DNA of 64,000 nucleotides. Origin: Verrucomicrobiota bacterium. GTDB lineage: Bacteria > Verrucomicrobiota > Kiritimatiellia > CAIVKH01. Numbering within the stretch: the first letter of the stretch is position 1; each line of letters begins with the position of its first letter. Where the stretch lies: positions 1 through 64,000 of the forward strand of contig JACKPT010000003.1 of NCBI GenBank assembly GCA_024233345.1, given 5' to 3'. The notes under the pieces were generated by a model. That model did no database searches. It was given only the letters and a program-made list of their open reading frames with translations, and was not told where the DNA came from. The position numbers were made by a program, and so were the translations under genes. Positions 24,630-33,453 of the stretch are shown in pieces.

Positions 24630-25148
24630 CTATTCCGGTTTGACAGAGGCGGAATCCGCCTCAAAGACAACGGACTGCTGGATCAATTCAATTTGAATCA
24701 CCACCCGGTCCTGATTCTTAACCCGCAGGATCATGCCCTCCATTCCCTTAAACGGTCCAGTTTGAATTGCCACCCTTCGCCCCTCCTCCAGGTAGGGAAG
24801 CACATCCACCACCCTTCCCACGGAAAGGGAATGGGCCAGAGCCCGAAGCTCCTGGTAGAGTTCGGTCTGCCGGGAGGTTTCCAGCAGATTGGCCACATAA
24901 TCATTCTGCCGCAAGAAAGATCGATCCCGGGCGGAGGCACAAACGAAGACATATCCTCTGAACAGCGGAGTCTCCGTGATCCTGATCCGGGCACCATACC
25001 GGTGGCGCTTCGGCAGCAGGGGTAAATAGGCCTCCACCGCATGCTGTCGGCAGAGAGCGAGAATTTTCTTTTCGCACCGGGGCCGGGCATGCACCACGCA
25101 CCATTGTGTTTCAGCATCCGGTTCGCGAATCGTCGACGCGGTGGTCAT
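24630..25148 (-). CDS. UpxY/RfaH-like NusG-type antiterminator
   Basis: The 172-residue NusG paralogue has an NGN domain (WCVVHARPRCEKKILALCRQ...ETPLFRGYVFVCASARD) and a C-terminal KOW domain (RVAIQTGPFKGMEGMILRV). Bacteroides UpxY proteins and Enterobacteria RfaH bind RNA polymerase to let it read through long polysaccharide operons. Its start overlaps the sugar-transferase stop as ATGA. The location is odd: such regulators normally come first in their operon, whereas here export, kinase and initiating transferase genes precede it. Antitermination would then act mainly on the genes from here to base 1. Confidence 0.85.
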   Translation of the reverse strand: MTTASTIREPDAETQWCVVHARPRCEKKILALCRQHAVEAYLPLLPKRHRYGARIRITETPLFRGYVFVCASARDRSFLRQNDYVANLLETSRQTELYQELRALAHSLSVGRVVDVLPYLEEGRRVAIQTGPFKGMEGMILRVKNQDRVVIQIELIQQSVVFEADSASVKPE

Positions 25149-26644
25149 GGAGCGGCATGGGTTTCTCGATCGGAATCTTCCCCGGCAATCGACGACCCCT
25201 GGAGCACGGTCAGGGCGGGGGCTGGAGCTGAACCGGAGGACTTCTCCGACTCGTCACTATGCCGCAAGCCATGGACCACGGTGCGAATGGTTCGCAACAG
25301 AATGAGCACGTCAAAAAAGAAGCTCATATGCTTGATGTAATAGAGATCATACTGAAGTTTTCGCCGCGCCGCTTCGATGCTCGCAGCATAGGGAAACTTG
25401 ACCTGAGCCCACCCGGTCACCCCGGGGGGCACCATCAACCGTTCATGGTAGAAGGGTATGGTCGAGGCAAGGGTATCAATAAATTCCGGGCGTTCGGGAC
25501 GAGGCCCAACCAGGCTCATTTCCCCCTTGAGCACATTCCATAACTGGGGAATTTCATCGACCCGCCACTTGCGCAGGGATCGGCCGATCCGGGTGATCCG
25601 GTCATCTTTAGCGCCCGCCCACACCGCGCCGGACTTGGCTTCAGCGTCCTGCCGCATCGTCCGGAACTTGATCACCCAATAGTGGCGGCCATCCTGCCCG
25701 GAACGTTTTTGCCGATAAAAGATGGGGCCGGGCGAGTCCAGCCTGACCGCGATGGCGGTGACCAACAGGATGGGGGCGGCCAGCAAAAGGCCAAAGCCAG
25801 CAACTAACAAGTCGAGAATCCGTTTGATTTTCCGGATATGAATCACCGAACTGTTCAAGGCCGCGTTCATCAGCCATTCATCATTGATGTGATCGAGGGG
25901 GATTTCCTGCGCCAGCAGTTCGTAGACCGCGACATAATCCATGACCTCGGTGCCGCTGCATCGCAGGGGCCGCAGCAGCCGCAGCAGTTTCGGTTCGCGG
26001 GACAGCGAGGTCGCGACGATAATGGTTTCCGCCTCAAAGGCATCGGTCAACTCCCGCAATTTCTCGGTCGTCCCCACCACCGGGATTCCGGCGATAAAGG
26101 TGCCGGGCTCCACCCGCCTCGCCGAAACCACGCCGATCAACTTCATCCCCGCATCCGGGGTGCGATTGATCAGACGGATCACGTCTTCCAGTTCCTTTCC
26201 TTCCCCAAGAATCAAGGTGCCCTTGGAGAGGAAACCCTGTCCGACCGCTACCCCGTAGGCATATCGCATCATCCAGGTTAACAGAAACACAAAGATGCCA
26301 GCCAGTAACAGGATTCCCCGTCCAATCTGGAGGTTGGCCTTGGCATAGAAGGTCAACACGATCAGCATCAGGGCAATCCCAACCGTTACCAGGGGCACCC
26401 GGTAGGATGCGGATTTTCGGGTGAACAAATTCCGCTCATACATGCCAGCGGCATAGAAGGTCAGCAAAAACAAGGCAAGCGACCCCAGCAGCGAAGGGAT
26501 ATGGGCCAGACAGTAGCTGATTCCCATTTCCGGCCCCAGCCGGACAACTGCGGACAACACAATCGAGAAAGCGATGCAGACGATGTCTCCGGTCAAAAGA
26601 ATCGTCCGTCGCAAGGAAAGTTGTCTTCCGCGGTGAAAAAGCAT
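25145..26644 (-). CDS. Polyprenyl glycosylphosphotransferase (WbaP/WcaJ-like)
   Basis: The 499-residue protein has four or five N-terminal membrane spans (about 15-130), a CoA-binding-like Rossmann region (about 140-230) and a C-terminal bacterial sugar transferase domain from about 265: KRILDLLVAGFGLLLAAP, YRQKRSGQDG, KFRTM, and WRVDEIPQLWNVLKGEMSLVGPRPERPEF. It starts repeat-unit synthesis by moving a hexose-1-phosphate from a UDP-sugar to undecaprenyl phosphate. The C-terminal tail after about residue 465 is low-complexity. It follows the Wzc gene by 30 bases and overlaps the antiterminator. Confidence 0.9.
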   Translation of the reverse strand: MLFHRGRQLSLRRTILLTGDIVCIAFSIVLSAVVRLGPEMGISYCLAHIPSLLGSLALFLLTFYAAGMYERNLFTRKSASYRVPLVTVGIALMLIVLTFYAKANLQIGRGILLLAGIFVFLLTWMMRYAYGVAVGQGFLSKGTLILGEGKELEDVIRLINRTPDAGMKLIGVVSARRVEPGTFIAGIPVVGTTEKLRELTDAFEAETIIVATSLSREPKLLRLLRPLRCSGTEVMDYVAVYELLAQEIPLDHINDEWLMNAALNSSVIHIRKIKRILDLLVAGFGLLLAAPILLVTAIAVRLDSPGPIFYRQKRSGQDGRHYWVIKFRTMRQDAEAKSGAVWAGAKDDRITRIGRSLRKWRVDEIPQLWNVLKGEMSLVGPRPERPEFIDTLASTIPFYHERLMVPPGVTGWAQVKFPYAASIEAARRKLQYDLYYIKHMSFFFDVLILLRTIRTVVHGLRHSDESEKSSGSAPAPALTVLQGSSIAGEDSDRETHAAP

Positions 26645-26674
26645 CAGAAGTTCCTTTCTTCTCCCGAAGTCAGG

Positions 26675-28939
26675 CTAGGAGGAACTGGTCGTGGTCGGTG
26701 TCCGGGGGCGGTCATAATAGGAGTACTCGTAATTATAGTACCCATAATAGGTGGAATAGTAATAGTACCCCACCCGTCCGAATTCCAAATTGTTGAGAAT
26801 ACACCCCAGAATATTGGCACCTCTCTGCCGCATGGTCTGAACCGCCAACTGCGACAGCTTGCGGGAAGTGCGACCTGCCCAGACGATCATGAGCACCCCA
26901 TCCACCATGGAGGCGAGGATGGCTGATTCGGAGACCGCCATGATGGGCGGACAATCAAAGATCACCTTGTCATAGTTCCGGGTGACATACTCGACAAAGG
27001 CCCGATACTCCGGACGCAAAAACAATTCGGCGGGATTGGCCGGAAAAGCCCCGGTGGCAATCAGGTCGAGATTCTTGTTTCCGGTGTGCTGGATGACGGC
27101 ATCGGGCTTGGCCTGACCGCTCAAGATATCGGAAAAGCCGCGCCCCCCCTCCAACCCAAAATACTTGTGAACCTCACCCCGGCGCAAATCCGCATCGACA
27201 ATCAAAACCCGCATCCCGGCTTGGGACAGGCTGATGGCCAGATTCAGGGAGGTCGTGGTCTTCCCCTCTTTCGGAACCGCCGAGGTGATGGCCATCGTTC
27301 GAACATTCTGCTGTTTGATCGAGAACATAAACGCGGACCGAATATTTCGATAAGCCTCCGAGATCCCGCTCTTTTGATCCATTCCCGAAAGCAGGTGGGT
27401 GGTTAAATCGTCACGATCCCAATTGGCGGCGGGAACAATGCCCAAAAACGTCGTCGCCAGGGCCCGAGCGGCATCTTCGGGATATCGAATTGAATCATCA
27501 AGAAATTCGAGGCCAATCGCCAGGGCCAGGCCCACCCCGATGCCCAGCAAACTTGCCATGAACAGACTTTGCACCCGACGGGGCTCTATCGGTCCTCCGG
27601 GGGGGACTGCCGGATCCAGGAGCCTTACGGTTTCCGGTTCAACACCAATCGAAATATCCACCTCTTTGAGGCGGTTGAAGATCATATTGTAAAGCCGCTC
27701 AAGACGGTCCTGTTCACTGAGCAGAGCGGTATATTCATCAACCTTCTGTGAGACCGCCAGGGCATCATCTTCCCATTCGGCTTCTGCTCGATGCACCGCT
27801 TGCTCTTGAATGACCAATGCTTCCAGTTCGGAATAATATCCTTTCAACGCCAATTGGACTTCACGGTCGATGGCACGATCAATGTCGGCCAGTTCGCGGA
27901 TTTTCTGCTGCAGGGGGGGGTAGGAATCCCGAAAGCTCTTCCGAAGTTGTGCGATTTCATCCTCATATTGGCCACGCCGCCTCTTCAATCCGTCCCAAGC
28001 CTGCCGCTTGACAAGCCCCTGCTCGATCAGGGCTTCCGGGCCCCGGTCAATCATCACCGTGCTATTGGTCCCGGTGCCACCCGAAAGTTCCGAAACCAGA
28101 CCTCCGTAGGTGGTCAGACCGACCGGAGAGGATAACGCGCTGAGAATGATGTCGTCATCCGCATCTTTCAGCATCGGTTGCTGGGCCTCGAGAATCATCC
28201 GCTCGGTTCGATATTGTGCAGCCCTGGCCGCCAGGCTTGCCAGCATCTCTGCGGCCACATTGCCGCGCTCCTGAATCGCCACGACCCGGTTTTCCTTTTT
28301 AAAGGCCAGGACACGATCGTCGGCCCGTCGCAATTCGTCCCGCAAGCGATTCGCTTGCTGAGTCAGGTTGATGACGGTTGCCTGTGAAGTTTCCATCCGG
28401 GATTCAGACTTGAACTCCAGATATGACTCAACAATACGATTACAATAGTCTGCGGCTAGTTGACGATCATAGGAGTAGACATGAATACTGATCATGGCGG
28501 TACGACCCACACCGTTGACTGAAACACGCTGGATCTTTTGTGCGAGTTCCCCGGGCGGAATATTCATTCGCTCCTTCGCCCGCTCAATGACTGCCCGGGA
28601 CCGGATAATCTGTATTTCGGTATCCAAAACCTCCCCCACCACGGCGGGATCTTGGAGAAGTATCTGGCGGGGCATTTCCAGTCCCTTGCTGATCAGCAGC
28701 GTCGCGGTGGACAAATACACCGGGACCTCGTTGGCCAGCTTAAATACCGTGATGACCAAGGCGATGATAAAGCAGAGAGCAACCAGCCAGATCCGCTTGA
28801 TGACCACGTGGAGATAGTGTTTGAGAATGGAGAGATCAATCCCCCCCCCTTTGGGAAGCGCCGCATTCGGATTCACGGGCGCTCCCTGTGAAGCGACCGC
28901 TTGGTTGGGCGGCTGGATCATTTCCTTCATCTCTCTCAT
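26675..28939 (-). CDS. wzc: Wzc-type chain-length regulator with tyrosine kinase domain
   Basis: This 754-residue BY-kinase has a Wzz domain with flanking membrane spans (about 45-70 and 475-495) and a long coiled-coil periplasmic part. The cytoplasmic kinase domain has Walker A SAVPKEGKTTTSLN, Walker A' VLIVDADLRRGEV and Walker B KVIFDCPPIMA. The C-terminal tail carries 12 tyrosines in about 20 residues (after FGRVG), the autophosphorylation cluster that tunes Wzc oligomerisation. It controls chain length and export of Wzy-dependent polymer with the Wza-like protein, whose gene ends 5 bases before this start. Confidence 0.9.
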   Translation of the reverse strand: MREMKEMIQPPNQAVASQGAPVNPNAALPKGGGIDLSILKHYLHVVIKRIWLVALCFIIALVITVFKLANEVPVYLSTATLLISKGLEMPRQILLQDPAVVGEVLDTEIQIIRSRAVIERAKERMNIPPGELAQKIQRVSVNGVGRTAMISIHVYSYDRQLAADYCNRIVESYLEFKSESRMETSQATVINLTQQANRLRDELRRADDRVLAFKKENRVVAIQERGNVAAEMLASLAARAAQYRTERMILEAQQPMLKDADDDIILSALSSPVGLTTYGGLVSELSGGTGTNSTVMIDRGPEALIEQGLVKRQAWDGLKRRRGQYEDEIAQLRKSFRDSYPPLQQKIRELADIDRAIDREVQLALKGYYSELEALVIQEQAVHRAEAEWEDDALAVSQKVDEYTALLSEQDRLERLYNMIFNRLKEVDISIGVEPETVRLLDPAVPPGGPIEPRRVQSLFMASLLGIGVGLALAIGLEFLDDSIRYPEDAARALATTFLGIVPAANWDRDDLTTHLLSGMDQKSGISEAYRNIRSAFMFSIKQQNVRTMAITSAVPKEGKTTTSLNLAISLSQAGMRVLIVDADLRRGEVHKYFGLEGGRGFSDILSGQAKPDAVIQHTGNKNLDLIATGAFPANPAELFLRPEYRAFVEYVTRNYDKVIFDCPPIMAVSESAILASMVDGVLMIVWAGRTSRKLSQLAVQTMRQRGANILGCILNNLEFGRVGYYYYSTYYGYYNYEYSYYDRPRTPTTTSSS

Positions 28940-28944
28940 GGCAT

Positions 28945-30129
28945 CTAAAAACTGAATATGCGTTCGGGCACGGTGACAACATCTTCGTCCTGCAAAGGAA
29001 TGTCATCGCTGAAATCACCTTTGTCCAGAATCGCCCCTACGTCCACTACCATTTCCCTCAGCGACCCATCCGGAGACTTTCGAATCAATTTCACGCTGTT
29101 ACGATTGGCAAATTGATTAAATCCGACCTGAGCGAACAATGTCCGGGCCAGTGATGCCTCGCCGGATGAAGGCAGCGCCACCACTCCCGGTTGATTGACC
29201 GCGCCCATGAAATAGACTTTGCCACCAACCAAAGCCTGCACAGAGGGTACAAACAGTATGTCCCCGGGAAAAACCGGTATATTCTGCTCCATATTGGCCT
29301 CGCCGAAAATCCGGGCGAGATCCACCGCTATCATCGAATAGCCACCATTCCCATCTGGGCGCAGAATACGGGCGGCATCCATCCTTGCCTCCCGGGAAAC
29401 ACCACCGGCAGCGACGACCGCACGAATGATATCCATCCCCTCGGTGTAGGGATTGAAACCGGGAGTCCCAACTTCACCCAGCGCGAGAAATTCATCCGCT
29501 CCCTCCTGCCCGGATCGAAACGGCACATAGATAATATCCCTGGGCCGCAAGTATTGATCCTTGCTGAAATCCAACGAATCAAACATCGCCTTTACGTTGA
29601 CGACGACGGTATCGCGAGCCATACGCCCTCCCGGACGCCATCGCAGAATATGGACCTGATCATCCGCCGCCCGGTCGGCAAAACCGCCCACTGAAACGAT
29701 CGATTCTATCAGGGTAATCACCTGATCGCCTTTGATCGGAAGGGTTCCCGGATTTTGGACCGCGCCGAGAATCATCAGCGCACCCTCGACAAACTCGGCA
29801 ATTTCAACCCGGACGGTTGCCTGGCGAAAATACGAGGCTTCCAGTTGATTCGCCAGCAGCTCCTCGGCTTCCCGGATCGTCTTACCCTCCACCTGAACCC
29901 GCCCGACCAGATCGAGATCCATGGTGCCATTTCCGGCCACGGTATAGACGCCACTCATATCGGGCGCCTCGACAATATCGATGCGGATGCGGTCATTAGC
30001 CATGATGACCCGGCTACCGGGGTCCGCGAGTTCATCGGCGGCCGGGTCCGCAGCCGCGCAATGGGCGCCAAGCGTCAGCGCGAGAAGAACCCACGAGGGA
30101 AGTTGCCGGAATGGACCCCATACCTTCAT
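28945..30129 (-). CDS. wza: Wza-like polysaccharide export protein (SLBB domains)
   Basis: The 394-residue protein has a cleavable signal peptide (WVLLALTLGAHCAAADP). A Poly_export domain follows (NDRIRIDIVEAPDMSGVYTVAGNG...DLVGRVQVEGKT), then two SLBB-like domains (PFRSGQEGADEFLALGEVGTPGFNPYTEGM and GGKVYFMGAVNQPGVVALPSSGEASL). The N-terminal Cys is not in a lipobox, so it may not be a lipoprotein. It forms the outer-membrane export channel or a periplasmic adaptor. Its start overlaps the stop of the barrel gene upstream (TGATG). Confidence 0.87.
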   Translation of the reverse strand: MKVWGPFRQLPSWVLLALTLGAHCAAADPAADELADPGSRVIMANDRIRIDIVEAPDMSGVYTVAGNGTMDLDLVGRVQVEGKTIREAEELLANQLEASYFRQATVRVEIAEFVEGALMILGAVQNPGTLPIKGDQVITLIESIVSVGGFADRAADDQVHILRWRPGGRMARDTVVVNVKAMFDSLDFSKDQYLRPRDIIYVPFRSGQEGADEFLALGEVGTPGFNPYTEGMDIIRAVVAAGGVSREARMDAARILRPDGNGGYSMIAVDLARIFGEANMEQNIPVFPGDILFVPSVQALVGGKVYFMGAVNQPGVVALPSSGEASLARTLFAQVGFNQFANRNSVKLIRKSPDGSLREMVVDVGAILDKGDFSDDIPLQDEDVVTVPERIFSF

Positions 30130-31436
30130 CAGAAATCGTACTTGAGGGTCAGGGTGAAGCGATGTTCTTCAAGTAGCTCATCCACCAAGTCGGAATCTTC
30201 ACGCGTGTAGCTATATTCCCACGTCCGGCTGAGCCTGGAGGTAAGTTGGGCCTCATGGCCGAGGTTGACCTCATACTCCCAGGTTCGCTCTTCAGGTCCA
30301 CGAACCGGACGATCAATGGTATAGGTCGCGGAGGCGGTCAGGTATCCCCCCTGAATGATCAAATCCCGCTTGTCCAAGGAATACTCAAATTCTGTCTCAT
30401 CCGTATCCTCGGTGGACCCAAAGGTGTCAACCGGTTGTTTTCTGGCCGTAAATCGATGGGAAAGTGAAGGAGAAACCTGATGCTCAATGCCACCTCCGAA
30501 TTCAAACGCAATATCGTCTGCCTCCGGGGTTTGCTCAATCTCATAGGAGGCAAAATAATCATATTTCAAGTTGCTGGCGATCTCCCGCTCGTCAGATAAC
30601 CGGAAGGTGTGGATCGGTTCCCACTCCCCTTCTTCTCCGTCCTGATCTTCCTTCTCCACCCCGAAAGAGTAGGTCAATTCAGGACGCTCAATGATCTTTA
30701 CATCCCAGTCGATGGCGATCTTCTGGGTTTTCTTCGTGGTGGTGTTGGGGGGGGGCTCTCGCACCAGCGTGGTGTCTTCGGTTTCGTATTCGTACCCGAG
30801 GGAAAGATTGCTCAGCAATTGGACCCCAAAATGGTACTCCATCGTTTCTGTATCTTTATCCCCGATCTGAAATTCGGCATCATCGTAGCGATCTTCGCTA
30901 TATTCATAACTTGCTCCGGCATAGAACTGATTGTACTCCCAATCAATCCCCGCGCCATATTCAAATAAGGAGCTTACTTTGCGTCCCTTTGTTTTCGTAT
31001 CCGGGAAAAACGTATTGCTGAAATCCGATGAGTCCGAGTTTCGCTCATAGGACACTTCGCCATACAGAAGGTACCGATTCAGGTCGGTCTCCACCCTCAA
31101 ATTAAAGTGGCCGAACGGATTTTCCGAATTGTCGAGATCAGGGCGGTTGAGGTGCTTTTCGATCGAGGTTCCAAAATTGAGGTCCACGGTCGTGTTGGGG
31201 TTGAACGCAGTCGAGGACATCAGGTCCAGTGACCAGATAAAATAATAATCCTCAGGTTCGGCGGTCTGTTCAGAGGGATACTGTTCCTCCACATTGGTTG
31301 TGTAGATGCCTTCGAGGCTTGTCGTCGCATCGAAGTCAAAAGGGCCTAACCGGAGAAATTGAGCATGACCGATGACCGGAAACCCAACCACCATCAAGGC
31401 GATGGGTAAACACTTGATCGTGCCCGAGGGCTTCAT
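30129..31436 (-). CDS. Outer-membrane beta-barrel protein of the capsule operon
   Basis: The ATG at 31436 gives a normal signal peptide (MKPSGTIKCLPIALMVVGFPVIGHAQF); a TTG seven codons earlier is less likely. The mature part is a run of alternating aromatic/acidic beta strands, for example TTVDLNFGTSIEKHL, LLYGEVSYERNSDSS and LSLGYEYETEDTT. It ends in LKYDF, with the C-terminal Phe recognised by the BAM machinery. Proteins of this outer_beta_barrel type often sit first in PVC exopolysaccharide operons and may be a secretin-like or surface-anchoring channel. It is likely the first gene of the operon that reads towards 24 kb. Confidence 0.75.
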   Translation of the reverse strand: MKPSGTIKCLPIALMVVGFPVIGHAQFLRLGPFDFDATTSLEGIYTTNVEEQYPSEQTAEPEDYYFIWSLDLMSSTAFNPNTTVDLNFGTSIEKHLNRPDLDNSENPFGHFNLRVETDLNRYLLYGEVSYERNSDSSDFSNTFFPDTKTKGRKVSSLFEYGAGIDWEYNQFYAGASYEYSEDRYDDAEFQIGDKDTETMEYHFGVQLLSNLSLGYEYETEDTTLVREPPPNTTTKKTQKIAIDWDVKIIERPELTYSFGVEKEDQDGEEGEWEPIHTFRLSDEREIASNLKYDYFASYEIEQTPEADDIAFEFGGGIEHQVSPSLSHRFTARKQPVDTFGSTEDTDETEFEYSLDKRDLIIQGGYLTASATYTIDRPVRGPEERTWEYEVNLGHEAQLTSRLSRTWEYSYTREDSDLVDELLEEHRFTLTLKYDF

Positions 31437-31525
31437 GCGGTTGTCTTCGGTGAGCAACAGTTATCCTTTGCCTTCAGCCTGAACTGAGAAGGGCGTAGCA
31501 CGGGGTACAGTACTGAATGAAATTC

Positions 31526-31870
31526 TCAATTCGCCTTTTTGAAGGCCTTGTATTCTTCGACCGGCACACTACCACCGGCTTTCCCGGCGAAGTCACCAGG
31601 CTGGCCCCATTGCACAACCCGGCCGTTCTCAAAATAGACCCAATAGGCCTGAGGGCCGAAGCCGAAGGAGGTGCGATACTCCCAAATTTCCGTGGATTGG
31701 CCGTCCTCATAGACTTTAGCCGCGCGAACCGTGTAGGGATCGCCAATTTCGTCCTTCACATCTTCTGGGGTCATGCCCAGCGACAGATCCTTTACTTTCT
31801 GGGAAGGCGACGAGCATCCAATCAGTAATCCACTCAAGACAGCTATCAAAACAAACCAATAAGGCTTCAT
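31526..31870 (-). CDS. Small lipoprotein, SmpA/BamE-like fold
   Basis: The ATG at 31870 is chosen because AGAGGAG lies 8 bases before it and it gives a clean lipoprotein signal (MKPYWFVLIAVLSGLLIGCSS, lipobox LIGC, Cys19). The mature part has the SmpA/OmlA-like pattern: KDLSLGMTPEDVKDEIGDPYTV, then TEIWEYRTSF and VYFENGRVVQWG. BamE-like proteins sit in the outer membrane, but this repeat unit also occurs in many unrelated small lipoproteins, so a BAM role is unproven. It diverges from the 32086 gene. Confidence 0.75.
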   Translation of the reverse strand: MKPYWFVLIAVLSGLLIGCSSPSQKVKDLSLGMTPEDVKDEIGDPYTVRAAKVYEDGQSTEIWEYRTSFGFGPQAYWVYFENGRVVQWGQPGDFAGKAGGSVPVEEYKAFKKAN

Positions 31871-32085
31871 ATCCATATCTCCTCTGATTATCATGGGCGC
31901 AGGCATACCTACCAGAAATCTGTCGGGACTGACAAGTTCAAAGCGCATGAGCAACCGCTTAGCAAAATAATAACGATCCGGACAGAACCGGAAGCCCGCC
32001 AGCCGTTCGCCGAACAGACCCAAGCCTGCCCAAATCATCGGGCAATTCCCAAAATCCGTCCTTGATAGATCTGGACGCTCCGGGT

Positions 32086-33318
32086 ATGGTTCATGGCATG
32101 CACTGGAAAAGGCTTTTCAGACTGCTGGGGTTGACGTTTGTCCTCGCGATAGCCGTATCTTCGATTGCGGCAATCCGTGGATATCGCCTTTATGACACCG
32201 CCAACGACGCAGCGGGACAGGTACGGTACCTGATCGAAAACGGGGAATCCGTCGGGACCGTTCCGGCAACCGCCGCGTTTAATCCGATTTTCCTGCAGTC
32301 GATGTTTGGCGCTGACCCGGAACTCAATCAGCAACTCAGCGAGGCCTTGGCCACAGCACAACGGGAGGATCCTTCCCTCAGGCAGGGTGAAATTTCTGCG
32401 ATGATGGTGACTTATCGCAAAAATGGGAATGGCGATAACGCGGATAGCGGACAAGCTCAAGACGTTGCGGTTCATATCTTTGGAGATCTTCCGCTCGGGC
32501 GCAGGCAAATCAGCATGGCCCGCAATGGCTTTTTCAATGTCCAGATCGACCGGGGACTGTGGGACATGGGAAACAGCATCCTCAGTGTGCTCGGGCGGGA
32601 CTTGTTTATCGTTTCCACCGATGACGAGATTGAGCGTCGTCAACAAGACATTCTTGAAGCGATCCTGACCGGAGATATCCTCCCCTTGGTGGACCTGATC
32701 AGCGATGCTCCGCTGCACTATATGATCGTGTTCCCCAACCCCCGTGACATGGTCCCGACCAAGTTGCGCAATCATGTCCAAGCGGTTGTCGCCAAAGGAG
32801 TTCTATCCTCAGAGTCCGCGGAACATGAGATCACGGTTCTCGCTCGGAACGAAAAGTCTGCCAGCCTTGTCTCATCGATTCTGTATGACTTCAGGACGGC
32901 CGCAATCCTTGCCCTGCGTTCGAGATTTCGAGGCGTCGTGGAGGATACCCCTTGGGGCAGACAAGTCCCCGTGTGGTGGGCAAATGAAATGGCGGGAACG
33001 CTTGAGCAGGTCTCCCTGACCCGGGAAGACAACGTGGTCAGCTTGAAACTCTCCTATCAGCGCACAATGGTCAATGCGACCCTCAAATCGATTGAACGGT
33101 TCGGTCGGGACTATACCAGGACTCGCGGGGTCAATGAGGAAAAACTTGATCCGAGATATGTTGATGCCCAGTACCTGAAGTCCAGAAGTCCCAACCACTA
33201 CTGGAGCACCCGGCATAAATGGGGCCCGGACTGGCCATTTGGCGCACCGACGAATGCTCTCGAGCAGCAGCTCGAAGTTCCTCAGGAGCAACTCCCCCCG
33301 GTCACCCAACCGCTGTAA
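32086..33318 (+). CDS. Membrane-anchored protein of unknown function
   Basis: From ATG 32086 (an ATG at 32098 is also possible; a TTG at 32062 is less likely) the 410-residue protein has one N-terminal membrane helix (LFRLLGLTFVLAIAVSSIAAI) and a large extracytoplasmic domain. It has no cysteines outside that region. A repeated acidic/aromatic style (RDLFIVSTDDEIERRQQDIL...LVDLISDAPLHYMIVFPNPRDMVP) suggests a single folded domain, and the tail is proline/glutamine-rich (EVPQEQLPPVTQPL). I recognise no family. Divergent from the small lipoprotein, and followed by a frameshifted propeller gene. Confidence 0.65.
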   Translation: MVHGMHWKRLFRLLGLTFVLAIAVSSIAAIRGYRLYDTANDAAGQVRYLIENGESVGTVPATAAFNPIFLQSMFGADPELNQQLSEALATAQREDPSLRQGEISAMMVTYRKNGNGDNADSGQAQDVAVHIFGDLPLGRRQISMARNGFFNVQIDRGLWDMGNSILSVLGRDLFIVSTDDEIERRQQDILEAILTGDILPLVDLISDAPLHYMIVFPNPRDMVPTKLRNHVQAVVAKGVLSSESAEHEITVLARNEKSASLVSSILYDFRTAAILALRSRFRGVVEDTPWGRQVPVWWANEMAGTLEQVSLTREDNVVSLKLSYQRTMVNATLKSIERFGRDYTRTRGVNEEKLDPRYVDAQYLKSRSPNHYWSTRHKWGPDWPFGAPTNALEQQLEVPQEQLPPVTQPL

Positions 33319-33453
33319 CGCCCTGTCCCGTCTTATTGTGCCGATTTGTTTCCGATGGGGTTGGACTTGCTCCCCATCCCGATACAAGTTACAGTTAAAC
33401 TTCTGTTTGCATGAATTTTCGTTCTGGCCAAACCTTGCCCAAGAATCTACATT

